From positions 62,001 to 126,000 of the forward strand of contig JAGYIY010000003.1 of assembly GCA_018402485.1 (NCBI GenBank): a DNA stretch of 64,000 nucleotides, read 5' to 3'. The DNA is from Roseivirga sp. (GTDB lineage: Bacteria > Bacteroidota > Bacteroidia > Cytophagales > Cyclobacteriaceae). Each line of letters opens with the position of its first letter. The first letter of the stretch is position 1. Made by a program: the position numbers and the translations under genes. Below are positions 16,941 through 26,481 of the stretch, in pieces. Below the pieces are notes generated by a model. The model was given only the letters and a program-made list of their open reading frames with translations. It was not told the DNA's origin and did not search any database.

Positions 16941-17036
16941 GCCCCAAGTTGCTTTGGGGCTATTTCAAAGCCAAACGTAAGCTAAAGACAATTGATTTAT
17001 AGGCAATTGAGAGGGGGATTTACCCCTCTTTTTTTT
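16941..17036 (+). terminator. Tandem hairpins ending the SDR transcript
   Basis: The first hairpin (gccccaa...ttggggc, 16941-16960) directly follows the stop codon but has only a weak T run. The second (gagggg at 17011 with cccctc at 17023-17028, followed by eight T) is a standard terminator and separates this gene from the convergent leuS. Confidence 0.75.
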
Positions 17037-17048
17037 GTTGATCGTTTC

Positions 17049-19832
17049 TTATACTACCAGGTTTACGATTTTATTAGGCACTACAATTATTTTTTTGGGA
17101 GTTTTGCCTTCCAACCACTTGATGACGTTCTCTTGCGCCAAGGCTGCTTCCTCTACCTGGGATTTGTCAAAATCAGCAGGAACCAACACTTTCGCACGCA
17201 TTTTACCATTAATCATTACCGGATACTCCACCTCATCTTCTTGCAAATACTGCTCATCAAAGGTAGGATATGCAGCCTCAATAATGCTTGTGGAATGGCC
17301 CAGTTGCGACCATAACTCCTCGGTAATGTGTGGCGCATAGGGGGAAATAATTACCAAAAGGGGTTCTAAAACGGCTTTTTTGTTGCATTTCAATGCAGAA
17401 AGCTCATTCACACAAATCATAAAGGTAGAAACCGAGGTATTAAAAGCATAGCGCTCAATATCCTCTTCTGCTTTTTTGATGGTTTTGTGTAGGGCTTTCC
17501 ATTCTGCTTTTTCTGGTGTCGCATCACTGACTTTAAAGACACCTTCCTCATTGTGAAATAAGCGCCAAAGTTTCTTCAAAAACTTATTGACACCATCAAT
17601 ACCATTCGTATTCCATGGCTTGAATTGTTCCAAAGGCCCTAAAAACATTTCATACAAGCGCAAAGTGTCTGCTCCATACTTCTCAATGATGTCATCGGGG
17701 TTCACCACATTGTACTTCGACTTCGACATTTTTTCTACTTCCCAGCCACAGATGTATTTGCCGTTTTCTAAAATAAATTCAGCATCAACCAAGTCCGGAC
17801 GCCATTTTTTAAAGGCTTCAATGTTGAGTTCATCATTGTATACGATGTTGACATCTACATGCATGGCAACGCTGTCGTAGTCTTTATGTAAACCATAAGA
17901 TACGAACTTGTTCTCGCCTTTTACGCGATATACAAAATTCGACCTACCCTGAATCATACCTTGGTTGATCAATTTCTTAAACGGTTCTTGCACCGAAACA
18001 TGGCCTAGATCATGCAAAATTTTCGTCCAAAAACGGGCATACAACAAATGTCCGGTGGCATGTTCCGAACCTCCAATGTATAAATCTACCTGCTGCCAGT
18101 AGTTTTGAGCATCAGCACCCACAAAATGCTTGTTGTTGTGGGCATCCATGTAACGAAACCAATACCAACTTGAGCCTGCCCATCCGGGCATGGTGCTTAA
18201 TTCCAAGGGGTAAGCCTTTGCATCTCCGTGAGGGGTATAATCAAAATGTTCGGCACGCCCCAAGGGTGGGTCACCATCTGCTGTGGGTAAATATTTATCA
18301 ATTTCGGGCAAGACAATGGGTAAATCTGCCTCCGCAACAGGATAAGGCAGCTCATTTTTAAAATAAACAGGTACCGGTTCGCCCCAATACCGCTGACGGG
18401 CAAAAATAGCATCACGCAAACGGTAGTTAACGCGTCCTCGGCCAACTCCTTTCTCTTCCGCAAAGGCAATGGCTTTTTCAATGGCCTCTGCATAACTCAA
18501 CCCATTTAAAAAGGCCGAATTCATCATTTTACCTCCTTTGGTCGCATTCGCTTGTTCGCTGATATCAGCTCCTTCAATAACGGGTACAATGGGCAGATCA
18601 AAATGTTTTGCAAAGTCATAATCACGCTGATCGCCACAAGGAACGGCCATTACTGCACCTGTGCCATAACCTGCCAATACATAGTCGGCTACCCAAATGG
18701 GAACACGATTACCGTTAAAAGGATTGATGGCATAACTTCCCGTGAAAACCCCTGTAATGGTTTTGACATCCGTCATGCGGTCGCGTTCCGAACGGTTGGC
18801 TGCTGCAGTGGCATAAGCTTTTACTTCCTCCATTTGTCCGGGAGTAGTCAAAGTGTCGAGTAAGTCACTTTCTGGGGCTATGGCCAAAAAGGTTACACCA
18901 AAAACTGTGTCAATGCGGGTCGTAAAGACTTCAATGGTCAAATCATGCTTTTCTACCTGAAAGCGCAATTCAGCCCCAACAGAACGTCCGATCCAGTTGC
19001 GCTGCATTTCTTTCAAAGGTTCGGGCCAGTCGATGGTTTCCAAATCGTTGAGCAAACGCTCGGCATAGGCGGTGATGCGCATGCTCCATTGTTTCATCTT
19101 TTTCTTGACTACCGGATGGCCACCTCTTTCCGAAAAACCGTCCTTCACTTCATCGTTAGAAAGGACTGTACCCAACTCAGGGCACCAATTCACGGCTGTT
19201 TCCGACAAATAGGTGAGTCTGTATTTTAAAAGAATTTTTTGCTGTTCTTCTTCAGTAAAGCCCTTCCATTCAGCTACTGAAAAAGAAGGTGTATCCTCAT
19301 CGCAGACGGCCTCTACATCGGTATTGCCGGTTTGTTCAAAAATGGCGATCAGATAATCAATAGGTTCGGCACGGTTGGTTTTTTTGTTGTACCAACTATT
19401 GAAAATTTGAATGAAAATCCATTGTGTCCACTTGTAATAATTCGGATCGCAGGTTTGCACTTCTTTGTCCCAGTCGAATGCAAAGCCAATGTTTTCCAAT
19501 TGTTCTTTGTAGCGGGCAATGTTGGTCTTGGTGGTAATGGCCGGATGCTGCCCGGTTTGAATGGCGTATTGCTCTGCAGGTAGTCCGAAAGCATCGAAAC
19601 CCATGGGGTGTAATACATTAAAACCCTTGTTTCTTTTGTGGCGCGAAACGATATCAGAAGCAATGTAGCCGAGTGGGTGACCTACATGCAAGCCGGCACC
19701 CGAAGGATAGGGAAACATATCGAGGGCATAAAATTTAGGCTTACTGCTATCTGTTTTTGCCTTAAAAGTTCCGTTGTCTTTCCAGAAAGCTTGCCATTTG
19801 GCTTCAATGGATGAATGTTGGTAGTCCGCCAT
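17049..19832 (-). CDS. leuS: Leucyl-tRNA synthetase
   Basis: About 927 residues from the ATG at 19832 ([14 protein letters not shown]). Class I aminoacyl-tRNA synthetase: HIGH-type motif '[10 protein letters not shown]' near residue 45, KMSKS motif 'EKMSKSKYN' near 700, and an inserted editing (CP1) domain containing '[12 protein letters not shown]'. It charges tRNA-Leu with leucine in the cytoplasm. Length is normal for bacteria of this group. A perfect TAnnTTTG box lies just upstream on the same strand (19860-19867), which favours the 19832 start over an in-frame ATG at 19850. Single gene, convergent with the SDR. Confidence 0.97.
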   Translation of the reverse strand: MADYQHSSIEAKWQAFWKDNGTFKAKTDSSKPKFYALDMFPYPSGAGLHVGHPLGYIASDIVSRHKRNKGFNVLHPMGFDAFGLPAEQYAIQTGQHPAITTKTNIARYKEQLENIGFAFDWDKEVQTCDPNYYKWTQWIFIQIFNSWYNKKTNRAEPIDYLIAIFEQTGNTDVEAVCDEDTPSFSVAEWKGFTEEEQQKILLKYRLTYLSETAVNWCPELGTVLSNDEVKDGFSERGGHPVVKKKMKQWSMRITAYAERLLNDLETIDWPEPLKEMQRNWIGRSVGAELRFQVEKHDLTIEVFTTRIDTVFGVTFLAIAPESDLLDTLTTPGQMEEVKAYATAAANRSERDRMTDVKTITGVFTGSYAINPFNGNRVPIWVADYVLAGYGTGAVMAVPCGDQRDYDFAKHFDLPIVPVIEGADISEQANATKGGKMMNSAFLNGLSYAEAIEKAIAFAEEKGVGRGRVNYRLRDAIFARQRYWGEPVPVYFKNELPYPVAEADLPIVLPEIDKYLPTADGDPPLGRAEHFDYTPHGDAKAYPLELSTMPGWAGSSWYWFRYMDAHNNKHFVGADAQNYWQQVDLYIGGSEHATGHLLYARFWTKILHDLGHVSVQEPFKKLINQGMIQGRSNFVYRVKGENKFVSYGLHKDYDSVAMHVDVNIVYNDELNIEAFKKWRPDLVDAEFILENGKYICGWEVEKMSKSKYNVVNPDDIIEKYGADTLRLYEMFLGPLEQFKPWNTNGIDGVNKFLKKLWRLFHNEEGVFKVSDATPEKAEWKALHKTIKKAEEDIERYAFNTSVSTFMICVNELSALKCNKKAVLEPLLVIISPYAPHITEELWSQLGHSTSIIEAAYPTFDEQYLQEDEVEYPVMINGKMRAKVLVPADFDKSQVEEAALAQENVIKWLEGKTPKKIIVVPNKIVNLVV

Positions 19833-19859
19833 GTGATTCAAAAGGTTCAATTAAGTTTG

Positions 19860-19867
19860 CAAAAATA
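19860..19867 (-). promoter_or_regulatory. Bacteroidota -7 box for leuS
   Basis: Reading the minus strand, TATTTTTG (TAnnTTTG) lies 28 bases before the leuS ATG, with TTTC about 18 bases upstream as a weak -33 element. Confidence 0.45.
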
Positions 19868-19908
19868 GTGTTTTTCAAGCCTGAAGAAACCCTTTTGCAG
19901 AATAATCC

Positions 19909-19916
19909 TAACTTTG
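19909..19916 (+). promoter_or_regulatory. Bacteroidota -7 box for the small protein at 19935
   Basis: TAACTTTG is a perfect TAnnTTTG box, 19 bases before the ATG at 19935. No good -33 TTTG is at the usual distance. It is divergent from the leuS box only 40 bases away. Confidence 0.4.
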
Positions 19917-19934
19917 AAAAAATAGGAGAAAGCC

Positions 19935-20177
19935 ATGTGGAACTTGTTCAAGAAATCAAAAACCAAGAAACTACAATTGAAAGATTTAAATGGACAGCCT
20001 TTTGGGGAAGGAGCACGTGTGAAGTCATTGCGTTACGACCTTGGTGAATGCGAGGTGCATTTTGACGGTAAAGGCTATCTCTATCAATCTGATCATTCCG
20101 GTGAATCCATTTCACATACCCTTATGATAGACGCCACGACAGGACATCAAAAGGTAATTTTATTAGAAGATACATAA
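19935..20177 (+). CDS. Small conserved-looking hypothetical protein
   Basis: 80 residues (MWNLFKKSKTKKLQLKDL...), no signal or membrane segment. Basic N-terminus, then short strands such as 'CEVHFDGKGYLYQSD' and 'HQKVILLED'. It has an upstream TAnnTTTG box and ends 61 bases before the DUF4197 gene. Family not recognised; coding is supported by position and codon pattern. Confidence 0.6.
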   Translation: MWNLFKKSKTKKLQLKDLNGQPFGEGARVKSLRYDLGECEVHFDGKGYLYQSDHSGESISHTLMIDATTGHQKVILLEDT

Positions 20178-20238
20178 AAAACACCCATTCCTTGTAGCTT
20201 TTTTGTGAAGTTATCCGTTATGAAAAACAAAAAGCCTC

Positions 20239-20940
20239 ATGAAAAAAATTGTCCTGTTTCTCCCTTTGTTTTTTTTACTCCATTATGTAGACGGTCAGAT
20301 TCTCAAAAAAGCCAAGGGTATTTTGGGTGGTGGAGAAAGCTTTACGACCGAAGAAGCCGCGAATGCCTTAAAACAAGCTTTGGAGCAAGGCACCATCAAA
20401 GGAGTGAGTAAGTTATCTATAAAAGATGGATATTTCAAAAACCCTCAAGTGCGTATACCTTTTCCGGAAGAGGCCAAAAATGTGGAGGAAAAGTTGAGGG
20501 CCATTGGAGCAGGCAAGCTGGTGGACGATACAGAAGAAGCCTTGAACCGAGCGGCAGAATTAGCCGCTGAGGAAGCCAAGGATATTTTTGTTGCTACCAT
20601 TAAAAGGTTAACGGTGCGTGATGCGATAAACATCGTGAAGGGAGCACCTGATGCTGCAACGCGTTTTTTGGAGCGCGAAACCACAGAAGAATTAACGGTT
20701 AAGTTTAAACCCATTATCGATACCAGTTTGGAAAAAGTTGAGGCCACGAAATATTGGACCGATGTGATGGGTAAGTACAATCAAATTCCTTTTGTTAGGA
20801 AGGTCAATCCCGATTTAAACGGCTATGTTACCCAAAAGGCATTGGAAGGTTTATTTGTGATGATAGCCAAAGAAGAATTAAACATTCGCCAAAAACCCGC
20901 AGCGCGTACTACCGCCTTGTTAGAAAAGGTGTTTAACTAA
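20239..20940 (+). CDS. DUF4197 family exported protein
   Basis: 233 residues with signal peptide (MKKIVLFLPLFFLLHYVDGQ). The pattern 'FTTEEAANALKQALEQGTIKGVSKLSIKDGYFKNPQVRIPFPEEA' (residues 34-79) is the start of DUF4197, a helical family found widely in Proteobacteria and Bacteroidota with no known function. Two repeat-like helical blocks follow; total length is normal for the family. It follows the 80-residue protein with a 61-base gap and may share its transcript. Confidence 0.88.
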   Translation: MKKIVLFLPLFFLLHYVDGQILKKAKGILGGGESFTTEEAANALKQALEQGTIKGVSKLSIKDGYFKNPQVRIPFPEEAKNVEEKLRAIGAGKLVDDTEEALNRAAELAAEEAKDIFVATIKRLTVRDAINIVKGAPDAATRFLERETTEELTVKFKPIIDTSLEKVEATKYWTDVMGKYNQIPFVRKVNPDLNGYVTQKALEGLFVMIAKEELNIRQKPAARTTALLEKVFN

Positions 20941-21178
20941 AACATAACCTAAGCTAAATTCTTCTGCAGTATTACTCAAATAGGTGTACTGTTCATTTAT
21001 TTTGATTTATTCAACCCATAGAGTGGTTTGGAATTTGTAACTACGCAACAGCGAATAGAAAATATTGGGTGTGAAGCCTAAGAACCATTTGATTTACTCA
21101 CGTAACAAAAGAATAACACCACCTTGATAACATCTTATCAATAATGCTTGTTACTTTTCAATATGAGAGAATCGAAAA

Positions 21179-21826
21179 ATGGGTAGAGTAAAAATATCGG
21201 TATTGATGGCAGTGTATAATACCGACTTCCGCTTCACCAAAAGAGCCATTGATTCCGTGATGAATCAAGATATTCAAGATTTTGAACTCATTATTATAGA
21301 TGATGGCAGTACAAATTACAGCGAGGAAATTCTAAGTTATGTGAAAGCCCATGAAGATCATATTGTTTACATTAGACATAGCAATCGAGGGCAATCTATA
21401 TCTATTAATCGAGGTGTTTTAAATAGCATAGGAGAGTATATTACCATACTCGACAGTGATGATGAGTATAAGCCTCATCATTTGAGATCATGCTTGAACG
21501 AAGTTAAGGAGTTCGATCTGATCTGTTCTACCACAGAAACAGTTGTAGATTCCATTGATGATTATTATGTACCTGATAAAAATGATCAAACACAGTTGAT
21601 TCATTTAGATAATAGTATTTTGTTCGGGACTTTGTTTGGTAGAAGAGAGGTTTTTGAGCAGATTCATTTTAAAACTGGTTTTGCTGCGGATGCTGACTTT
21701 TACGAGAGAGCAGGAGAGAGGTTTCGTGTAAGTAGGGTAAATCTCCGGACCTACATTTATTATAGAAATATACCTTCCAGCATATGCGCAACAGTTAAAA
21801 AGCAATATCAATCTACAGACAACTGA
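21179..21826 (+). CDS. Glycosyltransferase family 2
   Basis: 215 residues. The N-terminal GT-A fold shows 'ISVLMAVYNTD', then 'FELIIIDDGSTN' (nucleotide-sugar-binding DD) and 'YITILDSDDEYKP' (DxD-type metal site), all in the usual order. At 215 residues it has little beyond the catalytic domain, which is short for GT2. It probably adds one sugar to a surface glycan in the cytoplasm. It shares one base (TGATG) with the next gene, so the two are coupled. The pair is AT-rich compared with neighbours and lies beside tRNA-Asp, which may indicate transfer. Confidence 0.88.
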   Translation: MGRVKISVLMAVYNTDFRFTKRAIDSVMNQDIQDFELIIIDDGSTNYSEEILSYVKAHEDHIVYIRHSNRGQSISINRGVLNSIGEYITILDSDDEYKPHHLRSCLNEVKEFDLICSTTETVVDSIDDYYVPDKNDQTQLIHLDNSILFGTLFGRREVFEQIHFKTGFAADADFYERAGERFRVSRVNLRTYIYYRNIPSSICATVKKQYQSTDN

Positions 21827-22593
21827 TGTTGAAGCAGTATCAATTTATTCTTCCTAGTAGCAATATCATCATGGCATGCCACATTTCTGGCGTGTACGAT
21901 GTAAACAGAAACCTCACTCTCGACAACGATAATTATGATTGGGTTCATGATTGGGCGACATCTATCGAGGCTCAAGGTTTGCATGGTGTGTTATTTCATA
22001 ATTCTTTCAGTAATGAGACCTGCAAAGAGCATGAAAATAAGCATATCTCATTCATAAAAATAGATTACGATAGACAATTCAATCCCAATGTCTATCGCTA
22101 TTTTCTTTATCGAGATTTTATACATCAGCATAAAAACCAAATAAAAAACGTGTTTGTCACTGATGTTTCAGATGTTGTTTTAGTGAAAAACCCCTTTCTT
22201 GATCCTTTTTTTGTGGATAATTCTACAGTTATTTTTTGCGGGGATGAAGATGAAATACTTCAGAATGAATGGATGCAGGCACATGGAGATCATTTAAGAA
22301 GTCAAATGGAAGACTATGCGAAATTTGAAAAGGATTTTAGCAAAGAAACTCTTTTGAACTGTGGCATCATTGGAGGGGCTATGCCCATTTTTATTGATTT
22401 TTTAAATCAATTGTGCTCGATTCATTCTAAGTTTAACCGCAACAATCAAACAGCTTTTACAGGAGACATGGGGGCTTTTAATTTTTTGGTCAGGACCCAG
22501 TTTAACCATCAAGTAAAGCATGGCGCACCAGTAAACACAGTATTTAAGCAATACGAAAACGACAGGACAGATTGCTGGTTCCGACACAAATGA
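21826..22593 (+). CDS. Putative glycosyltransferase (GT-A-like)
   Basis: 255 residues, no signal. 'VFVTDVSDVVLVKNPF' at about residues 110-125 resembles the DxD-containing strand of GT-A transferases, and 'NCGIIGG' at about 177 resembles the acceptor-side motif seen in nucleotide-diphospho-sugar transferases of unknown specificity. It starts one base inside the GT2 stop codon, so both probably act in the same glycan pathway. The assignment rests on motif style and context only. Confidence 0.6.
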   Translation: MLKQYQFILPSSNIIMACHISGVYDVNRNLTLDNDNYDWVHDWATSIEAQGLHGVLFHNSFSNETCKEHENKHISFIKIDYDRQFNPNVYRYFLYRDFIHQHKNQIKNVFVTDVSDVVLVKNPFLDPFFVDNSTVIFCGDEDEILQNEWMQAHGDHLRSQMEDYAKFEKDFSKETLLNCGIIGGAMPIFIDFLNQLCSIHSKFNRNNQTAFTGDMGAFNFLVRTQFNHQVKHGAPVNTVFKQYENDRTDCWFRHK

Positions 22594-22730
22594 ACCAAAC
22601 CAAACATCCGCACCAAGTAGTTTACCATAGCTCATCAAACAAGTCTGCTGTTACAATGAGAATAGGCTAAATTGTACTGTCCTGATGGTTTAGGTGGAGA
22701 ATTCTTACAAAAAAAGTTTGACTATAAAGC

Positions 22731-22760
22731 AAAAAGCCCTGACGAATGTCAAGGCTTTTA
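22731..22760 (-). terminator. Terminator after tRNA-Asp
   Basis: On the minus strand aaagccttgac pairs with gtcagggcttt (one wobble) around attc and runs into TTTTT. It lies just downstream of the tRNA 3' end. Confidence 0.75.
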
Positions 22761-22762
22761 AG

Positions 22763-22836
22763 CGGAACGGACGAGACTCGAACTCGCGACCTCCTGCGTG
22801 ACAGGCAGGCATTCTAACCAACTGAACTACCGCTCC
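22763..22836 (-). tRNA. tRNA-Asp (anticodon GTC)
   Basis: 74 bases without an encoded CCA. Acceptor arms GGAGCGG and CCGTTCC pair (one G-T), the D-arm region reads TAGTTCAGTTGGTTAGAAT, the anticodon loop reads CTGTCAC (GTC, reads Asp GAC/GAU), and the T-arm region contains GAGTTCGAGTCTCG. The gene is on the minus strand and followed by a terminator. Confidence 0.95.
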
Positions 22837-23028
22837 AAATTTTTCTAAAGTCCCTTTCGTTTAAGGTGATGCAAAAGTACTACGCTTCTTCTGATTTACA
22901 AATAAGGAAGACAAAATAATTAGAGATTTATTTCGAGTTGACGCATTACCCATAATGAAAAGCCGAAAGGTTTGCTTGCATTGCTTTGAATATTGAACAT
23001 GATGCACCTCAAAAGATGAGGTTTTTAC

Positions 23029-23301
23029 CTAGAAGGGTTTACTTTTTAAAGGTGCATCTTCGTACCCATCTTCAAAAGTTTTGGCCGTGCTGTATTTGTC
23101 TTTTAAAATGCGATACACCATGTAAAGCAATAATCCTTGGCTAAGTAGGAAGAAAAGGAAGACAGTGGGGAAATGCGCAGAGATTTGCGTTATACTCACA
23201 TAAGCTACCAAAAATAGGGTGGTAAAGAATACGGTAAATTTAAGTGACTTCATGATATTTAAACATGAAGTCACTTGTTTTGTTTCATTCATTTCTAACA
23301 T
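23029..23301 (-). CDS. Small membrane protein, unknown
   Basis: 90 residues with two hydrophobic segments (about residues 20-40 and 45-64) and a charged tail (YSTAKTFEDGYEDAPLKSKPF). It starts in a TAATG overlap with the stop of the upstream hydrolase gene, which is why the first ATG was kept; a start at MKSLKF (23253) is also possible. No family recognised. Confidence 0.55.
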   Translation of the reverse strand: MLEMNETKQVTSCLNIMKSLKFTVFFTTLFLVAYVSITQISAHFPTVFLFFLLSQGLLLYMVYRILKDKYSTAKTFEDGYEDAPLKSKPF

Positions 23302-24377
23302 TAAAAACCATAACCCGCTCTTTGCAAGTCTTTTAAGTTTTTGAAAGGTGTTGGTGGATTGAGGTAACCTTGTAAAAAACGATAGACCTTAAGCCTTACC
23401 TCTTTGGCGATTTTAGTATCGAGTCGGTCAAAAGCATGTCCTCCCGGAACATCTTCGTAAATCTCACTTTCGAAGGTTTTACCATCGGCTTTAAGCGATT
23501 TGATCAGGTGCTGTACTTCCAGCACATTGACATCCTCATCATTGGTATTGGAATGAATCAGTAAGGGGCTTTGTAGTTTCTCTGTATTCCAGGCAGGTGA
23601 ACGTCTTTTGTATTCTTCTACATCCTGGTAAGCCTCTTTGCCAATGTGATAGTCTGCGGCATAGAGTGCCTCATAGCCATCAGATTTATAGCCCATCCGG
23701 GCAATCAAGTCGCTTACCGGCACACCTGCATAGCCTACTTTGTAAGCTTTCGGGTAATTGTATAGGTTCATCAGCGTTATCAAACCGCCATGACTCCAGC
23801 CAAAAATACCTACGCGATTGGCATCTACTATGTCGTAATTTTCAATCATATAATCTCTCGAGGCTTTGACATCATCTACTTCCAAACCGCCATAGTCGAT
23901 TAATTCGTAAAATCTACGGCCATAGCCGGTGCTACCTCGGTACTCGGGAGCTACCACTATATAGCCTTGCGCCATCAGCTCGCGGATGATATGGGCATAA
24001 AAAGTGTTGAAGTTGCTATGCACTCCGCCATGAGGCAAAACCATCAGGGGGTATTTTTTAGAGGCATCTACTTGTCGAGGGATAAATACATAGGATTTGA
24101 AGCGAACGGGATTTTGAGCACCTTGTCCCGTTGGATTTTTGATTACACGCGGTTTGGGTCCCGTCAATTCCACCTTGTCTATAAAGGCTACATCACCCAC
24201 TTTGTTGTACCACATCAGGTCATCTATGCCCTTGTTGATTCCATCAAAGGTAGAGCGCAAACCACTAATTTGACTTTGAATACGATCAATTTCGTTTTTT
24301 ACGTCTTCGATCGATTGTGCATGCAACATCAATTCGGTACCGAGGCATAACAGCACCATGAGCCATTTGAATTTCAT
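23301..24377 (-). CDS. Exported prolyl-oligopeptidase-family (alpha/beta) hydrolase
   Basis: 358 residues from the ATG at 24377, with signal peptide ending LMLHAQ. After a helical segment (about 25-50) the catalytic domain begins: 'YPLMVLPHGGVHSNF' (oxyanion region), 'FGWSHGGLI' (nucleophile Ser in GxSxGG), 'SPLLIHSNTNDEDVNVLE' (Asp region) and 'VPGGHAFDR' (His). This is the S9/dienelactone-hydrolase-like order; the family cleaves peptides or esters in the periplasm or outside. There is no N-terminal beta-propeller as in classical S9 enzymes. The in-frame extension to 24473 has no signal and was rejected. Confidence 0.82.
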   Translation of the reverse strand: MKFKWLMVLLCLGTELMLHAQSIEDVKNEIDRIQSQISGLRSTFDGINKGIDDLMWYNKVGDVAFIDKVELTGPKPRVIKNPTGQGAQNPVRFKSYVFIPRQVDASKKYPLMVLPHGGVHSNFNTFYAHIIRELMAQGYIVVAPEYRGSTGYGRRFYELIDYGGLEVDDVKASRDYMIENYDIVDANRVGIFGWSHGGLITLMNLYNYPKAYKVGYAGVPVSDLIARMGYKSDGYEALYAADYHIGKEAYQDVEEYKRRSPAWNTEKLQSPLLIHSNTNDEDVNVLEVQHLIKSLKADGKTFESEIYEDVPGGHAFDRLDTKIAKEVRLKVYRFLQGYLNPPTPFKNLKDLQRAGYGF

Positions 24378-24448
24378 AAGTATGGGGTTTAAGGTTGATT
24401 TTAAAATATAAGGTAACACACTACCTTGAATTTTCCTCGGTATAAATG

Positions 24449-24477
24449 AAAAAGCCTTGTTCTTGAAGAACAAGGCT
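24449..24477 (-). terminator. Terminator after the CBS-domain gene
   Basis: On the minus strand agccttgttct pairs with agaacaaggct around a short loop and is followed by a T run. It starts about 24 bases after the CBS gene stop. Confidence 0.8.
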
Positions 24478-24500
24478 GGCGGTTCATCTTTCTTTCAGGT

Positions 24501-24962
24501 TTACCAACTGGATGTCTTTAAATCTCTTGTGGCCTGAAGAACATCTCTTCTACTAATTTGACCGGCCAGTTTCCCATTCTCGTCTATCACCGGGTAGCGC
24601 CTGTAATTGGTACTTAAAAACTTGGTGGCAACATCCAATATATCTGAGTTAATGGAGACAGTTGCTACCTTGTGACTCATGTATTGTGCCACCGTAATTT
24701 TACCATGTGGTAAATTGTAATAGGCCTCATCTACCATGATTTTTAAACAATCAACTTCTGAAATAATGCCGACCAATTTACCATGCTCATCTACCACCGG
24801 AGCACCTGAAATGCCTTTTTCTAAAAAAGTATCCATGGCTTCCACAATGCTTTGGCTAGGGTGAAAGGTCACTACATTACGAGTCATGTAGTCTGTTACC
24901 GGACGATATTCTTTCACCTTCTTTGGTGGTTCTTCCATTTTTTTACCTGTAAAACTAACCAT
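24501..24962 (-). CDS. Tandem CBS-domain protein
   Basis: 153 residues without other domains. Two CBS motifs: 'DYMTRNVVTFHPSQSIVEAMDTFLEKGISGAPVVDEHGKLVGIISEVD' at about 23-70 and 'QYMSHKVATVSINSDILDVATKFLSTNYRRYPVIDENGKLAGQISRRDV' at about 91-140 (each a typical M-T/S-x-x-V ... PVVD...G pattern). Such pairs bind adenosine nucleotides and usually regulate a partner protein. No obvious partner is adjacent. Cytoplasmic. Confidence 0.9.
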   Translation of the reverse strand: MVSFTGKKMEEPPKKVKEYRPVTDYMTRNVVTFHPSQSIVEAMDTFLEKGISGAPVVDEHGKLVGIISEVDCLKIMVDEAYYNLPHGKITVAQYMSHKVATVSINSDILDVATKFLSTNYRRYPVIDENGKLAGQISRRDVLQATRDLKTSSW

Positions 24963-25326
24963 AAGTGTTTTGTTTAAATATTGAAAAATACCTCAAGTGG
25001 AGAATAATGTAAGTATATTTTATGGATTGGCAAAATATGTATTGGTAAAACATCCATAAATACATAAGGAGACCGGTAAGTAGAAACTAATTAAATCGCT
25101 CTATTGCTGACCGTTGGGAAGAGCCTGTGTAAAAAATAAATGTATGGTTTGTTTTACATTTTAATGTCTTATCGTAAATTCACCCTTATTTTCATGGAGA
25201 TCCGCGCATTTTCATGTTTTTGATTAGTAGGGAGGAGGTGTCATGGCCTCCTTCCTTATTTTATTAATCATGGTCTTAAATGACAGATATTTTCTTAAAT
25301 TTCACTTCCATTGAAATGAAAATATT
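24963..25326. other. Intergenic region with hairpin and a nine-codon frame
   Basis: No standard gene. A nine-codon frame (MEIRAFSCF, 25194-25223) is followed after 6 bases by a 9-bp hairpin (GGGAGGAGG at 25230-25238 with CCTCCTTCC at 25247-25255, one mismatch) and a T-rich tail. This is the layout of a leader peptide with terminator or of a small RNA end. I cannot tell which, and the link to the serine hydrolase 65 bases downstream is only positional. Confidence 0.3.
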
Positions 25327-26481
25327 ATGACAAAAGCTGCTGTTATTTTCGTACCTGCATTTCTAGCTTTTTTTACACATCTAAGTTTTGGCCAAACCTA
25401 TTATCCTGACAGATATACATGGGAAGAACGTTCGGCTGCCTCACTGGGGTTGAATGATGAGGCCCTAGCAGCGGCTGTAGCCTTTGCTATGAACAACGAA
25501 TATTCAGGGGCAAGAGATTTACGCGTAGCCATTTTGGAGGGCTTTCGAAACGAGCCTTTTCATGAAATTTTTGGGCCTACGAAAAAGCGTGGAGGCCCGG
25601 CAGGGGTCATCTTAAAGGATGGCTACATTGTGGCCAAATGGGGTGTTCTTGATCGTGTGGACATGACCTTTTCGGTGACAAAAAGCTATCTCTCTACCGT
25701 TGCTGGTCTTGCCCTAGATGAAGGTCTCATCAAGAATGTACATGATAAAGCTGAAGCTTACGTTTGGGATGGCACCTTCCAAGGCCCCCATAATGCTACC
25801 ATTGAGTGGCATCATTTGCTCAATCAATCCTCTGCATGGTCGGGCACTTTGTTTGGAGGCAAAGACTGGGCTGATCGTCCCCCAAGGAATGGAAGCATAG
25901 ATGATTGGAAATTCACCAAGCCTGTTGCACCCGGAACAGTGATGGAATACAATGATGTACGCGTAAATGTATTGGCTTACGCCTTGTTACAAGTATGGCG
26001 AAAACCTTTGCCCCAAGTCTTGAAAGAAAGAATCATGGATCCGATTGGCGCATCAACTACTTGGCGCTGGATGGGCTATGATAATGCCTGGGTGGATGTG
26101 GATGGACAGCGCATGCAGTCTGTAACTGGCGGTGGTCATTCGGGAGGAGGGCTATTCATCAATACGCTCGATCATGCGCGTTTTGGTTTGCTATTTTTAA
26201 ACGAAGGGAATTGGAATGGGGAGCAGTTGATTTCAAAAGACTGGGTGCAGGCTGTACAGCAACCCTCAGAAGCGATGGAAAGTTATGGTTACATGTGGTG
26301 GTTAAATCGTGGGCCTCGGAAATGGCGAGGGGTTGACGATGAGTCTATTTACTATGCTGCCGGATTTGGTGGGAATTTTATTGTCATCGACTCAGCAAAT
26401 GATATGGTGATTGTTACCCGCTGGTTAGCGCCTTCACAGATTGGTGCTTTTATGCAAAAAGTACAAGAGGCTATCGAATAG
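25327..26481 (+). CDS. Serine hydrolase of the beta-lactamase/PBP-like fold, exported
   Basis: 384 residues with signal peptide MTKAAVIFVPAFLAFFTHLSFGQ. The nucleophile motif SxxK is SVTK at 116-119; a YxN-type motif is in 'MEYNDVRVN', and 'GGGHSGGGLF' takes the place of KTG (H-S-G). This is the class C beta-lactamase/D-aminopeptidase/esterase group (Pfam beta-lactamase); substrates vary from peptidoglycan stems to esters. No resistance role can be claimed from sequence. Convergent with the DUF3820 gene and overlapping it by 11 bases at the 3' end. Confidence 0.87.
   Translation: MTKAAVIFVPAFLAFFTHLSFGQTYYPDRYTWEERSAASLGLNDEALAAAVAFAMNNEYSGARDLRVAILEGFRNEPFHEIFGPTKKRGGPAGVILKDGYIVAKWGVLDRVDMTFSVTKSYLSTVAGLALDEGLIKNVHDKAEAYVWDGTFQGPHNATIEWHHLLNQSSAWSGTLFGGKDWADRPPRNGSIDDWKFTKPVAPGTVMEYNDVRVNVLAYALLQVWRKPLPQVLKERIMDPIGASTTWRWMGYDNAWVDVDGQRMQSVTGGGHSGGGLFINTLDHARFGLLFLNEGNWNGEQLISKDWVQAVQQPSEAMESYGYMWWLNRGPRKWRGVDDESIYYAAGFGGNFIVIDSANDMVIVTRWLAPSQIGAFMQKVQEAIE

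Noticed and set aside
16992-17340. Plus-strand frames of about 100 codons at the leuS 3' end
   Set aside because: Antisense shadows of leuS and the SDR terminator.
22763-22836. tRNA-Asp as the edge of an integrated element
   Set aside because: No integrase and no second copy of the tRNA 3' end was noticed in the window; kept only as a low-interest hypothesis.
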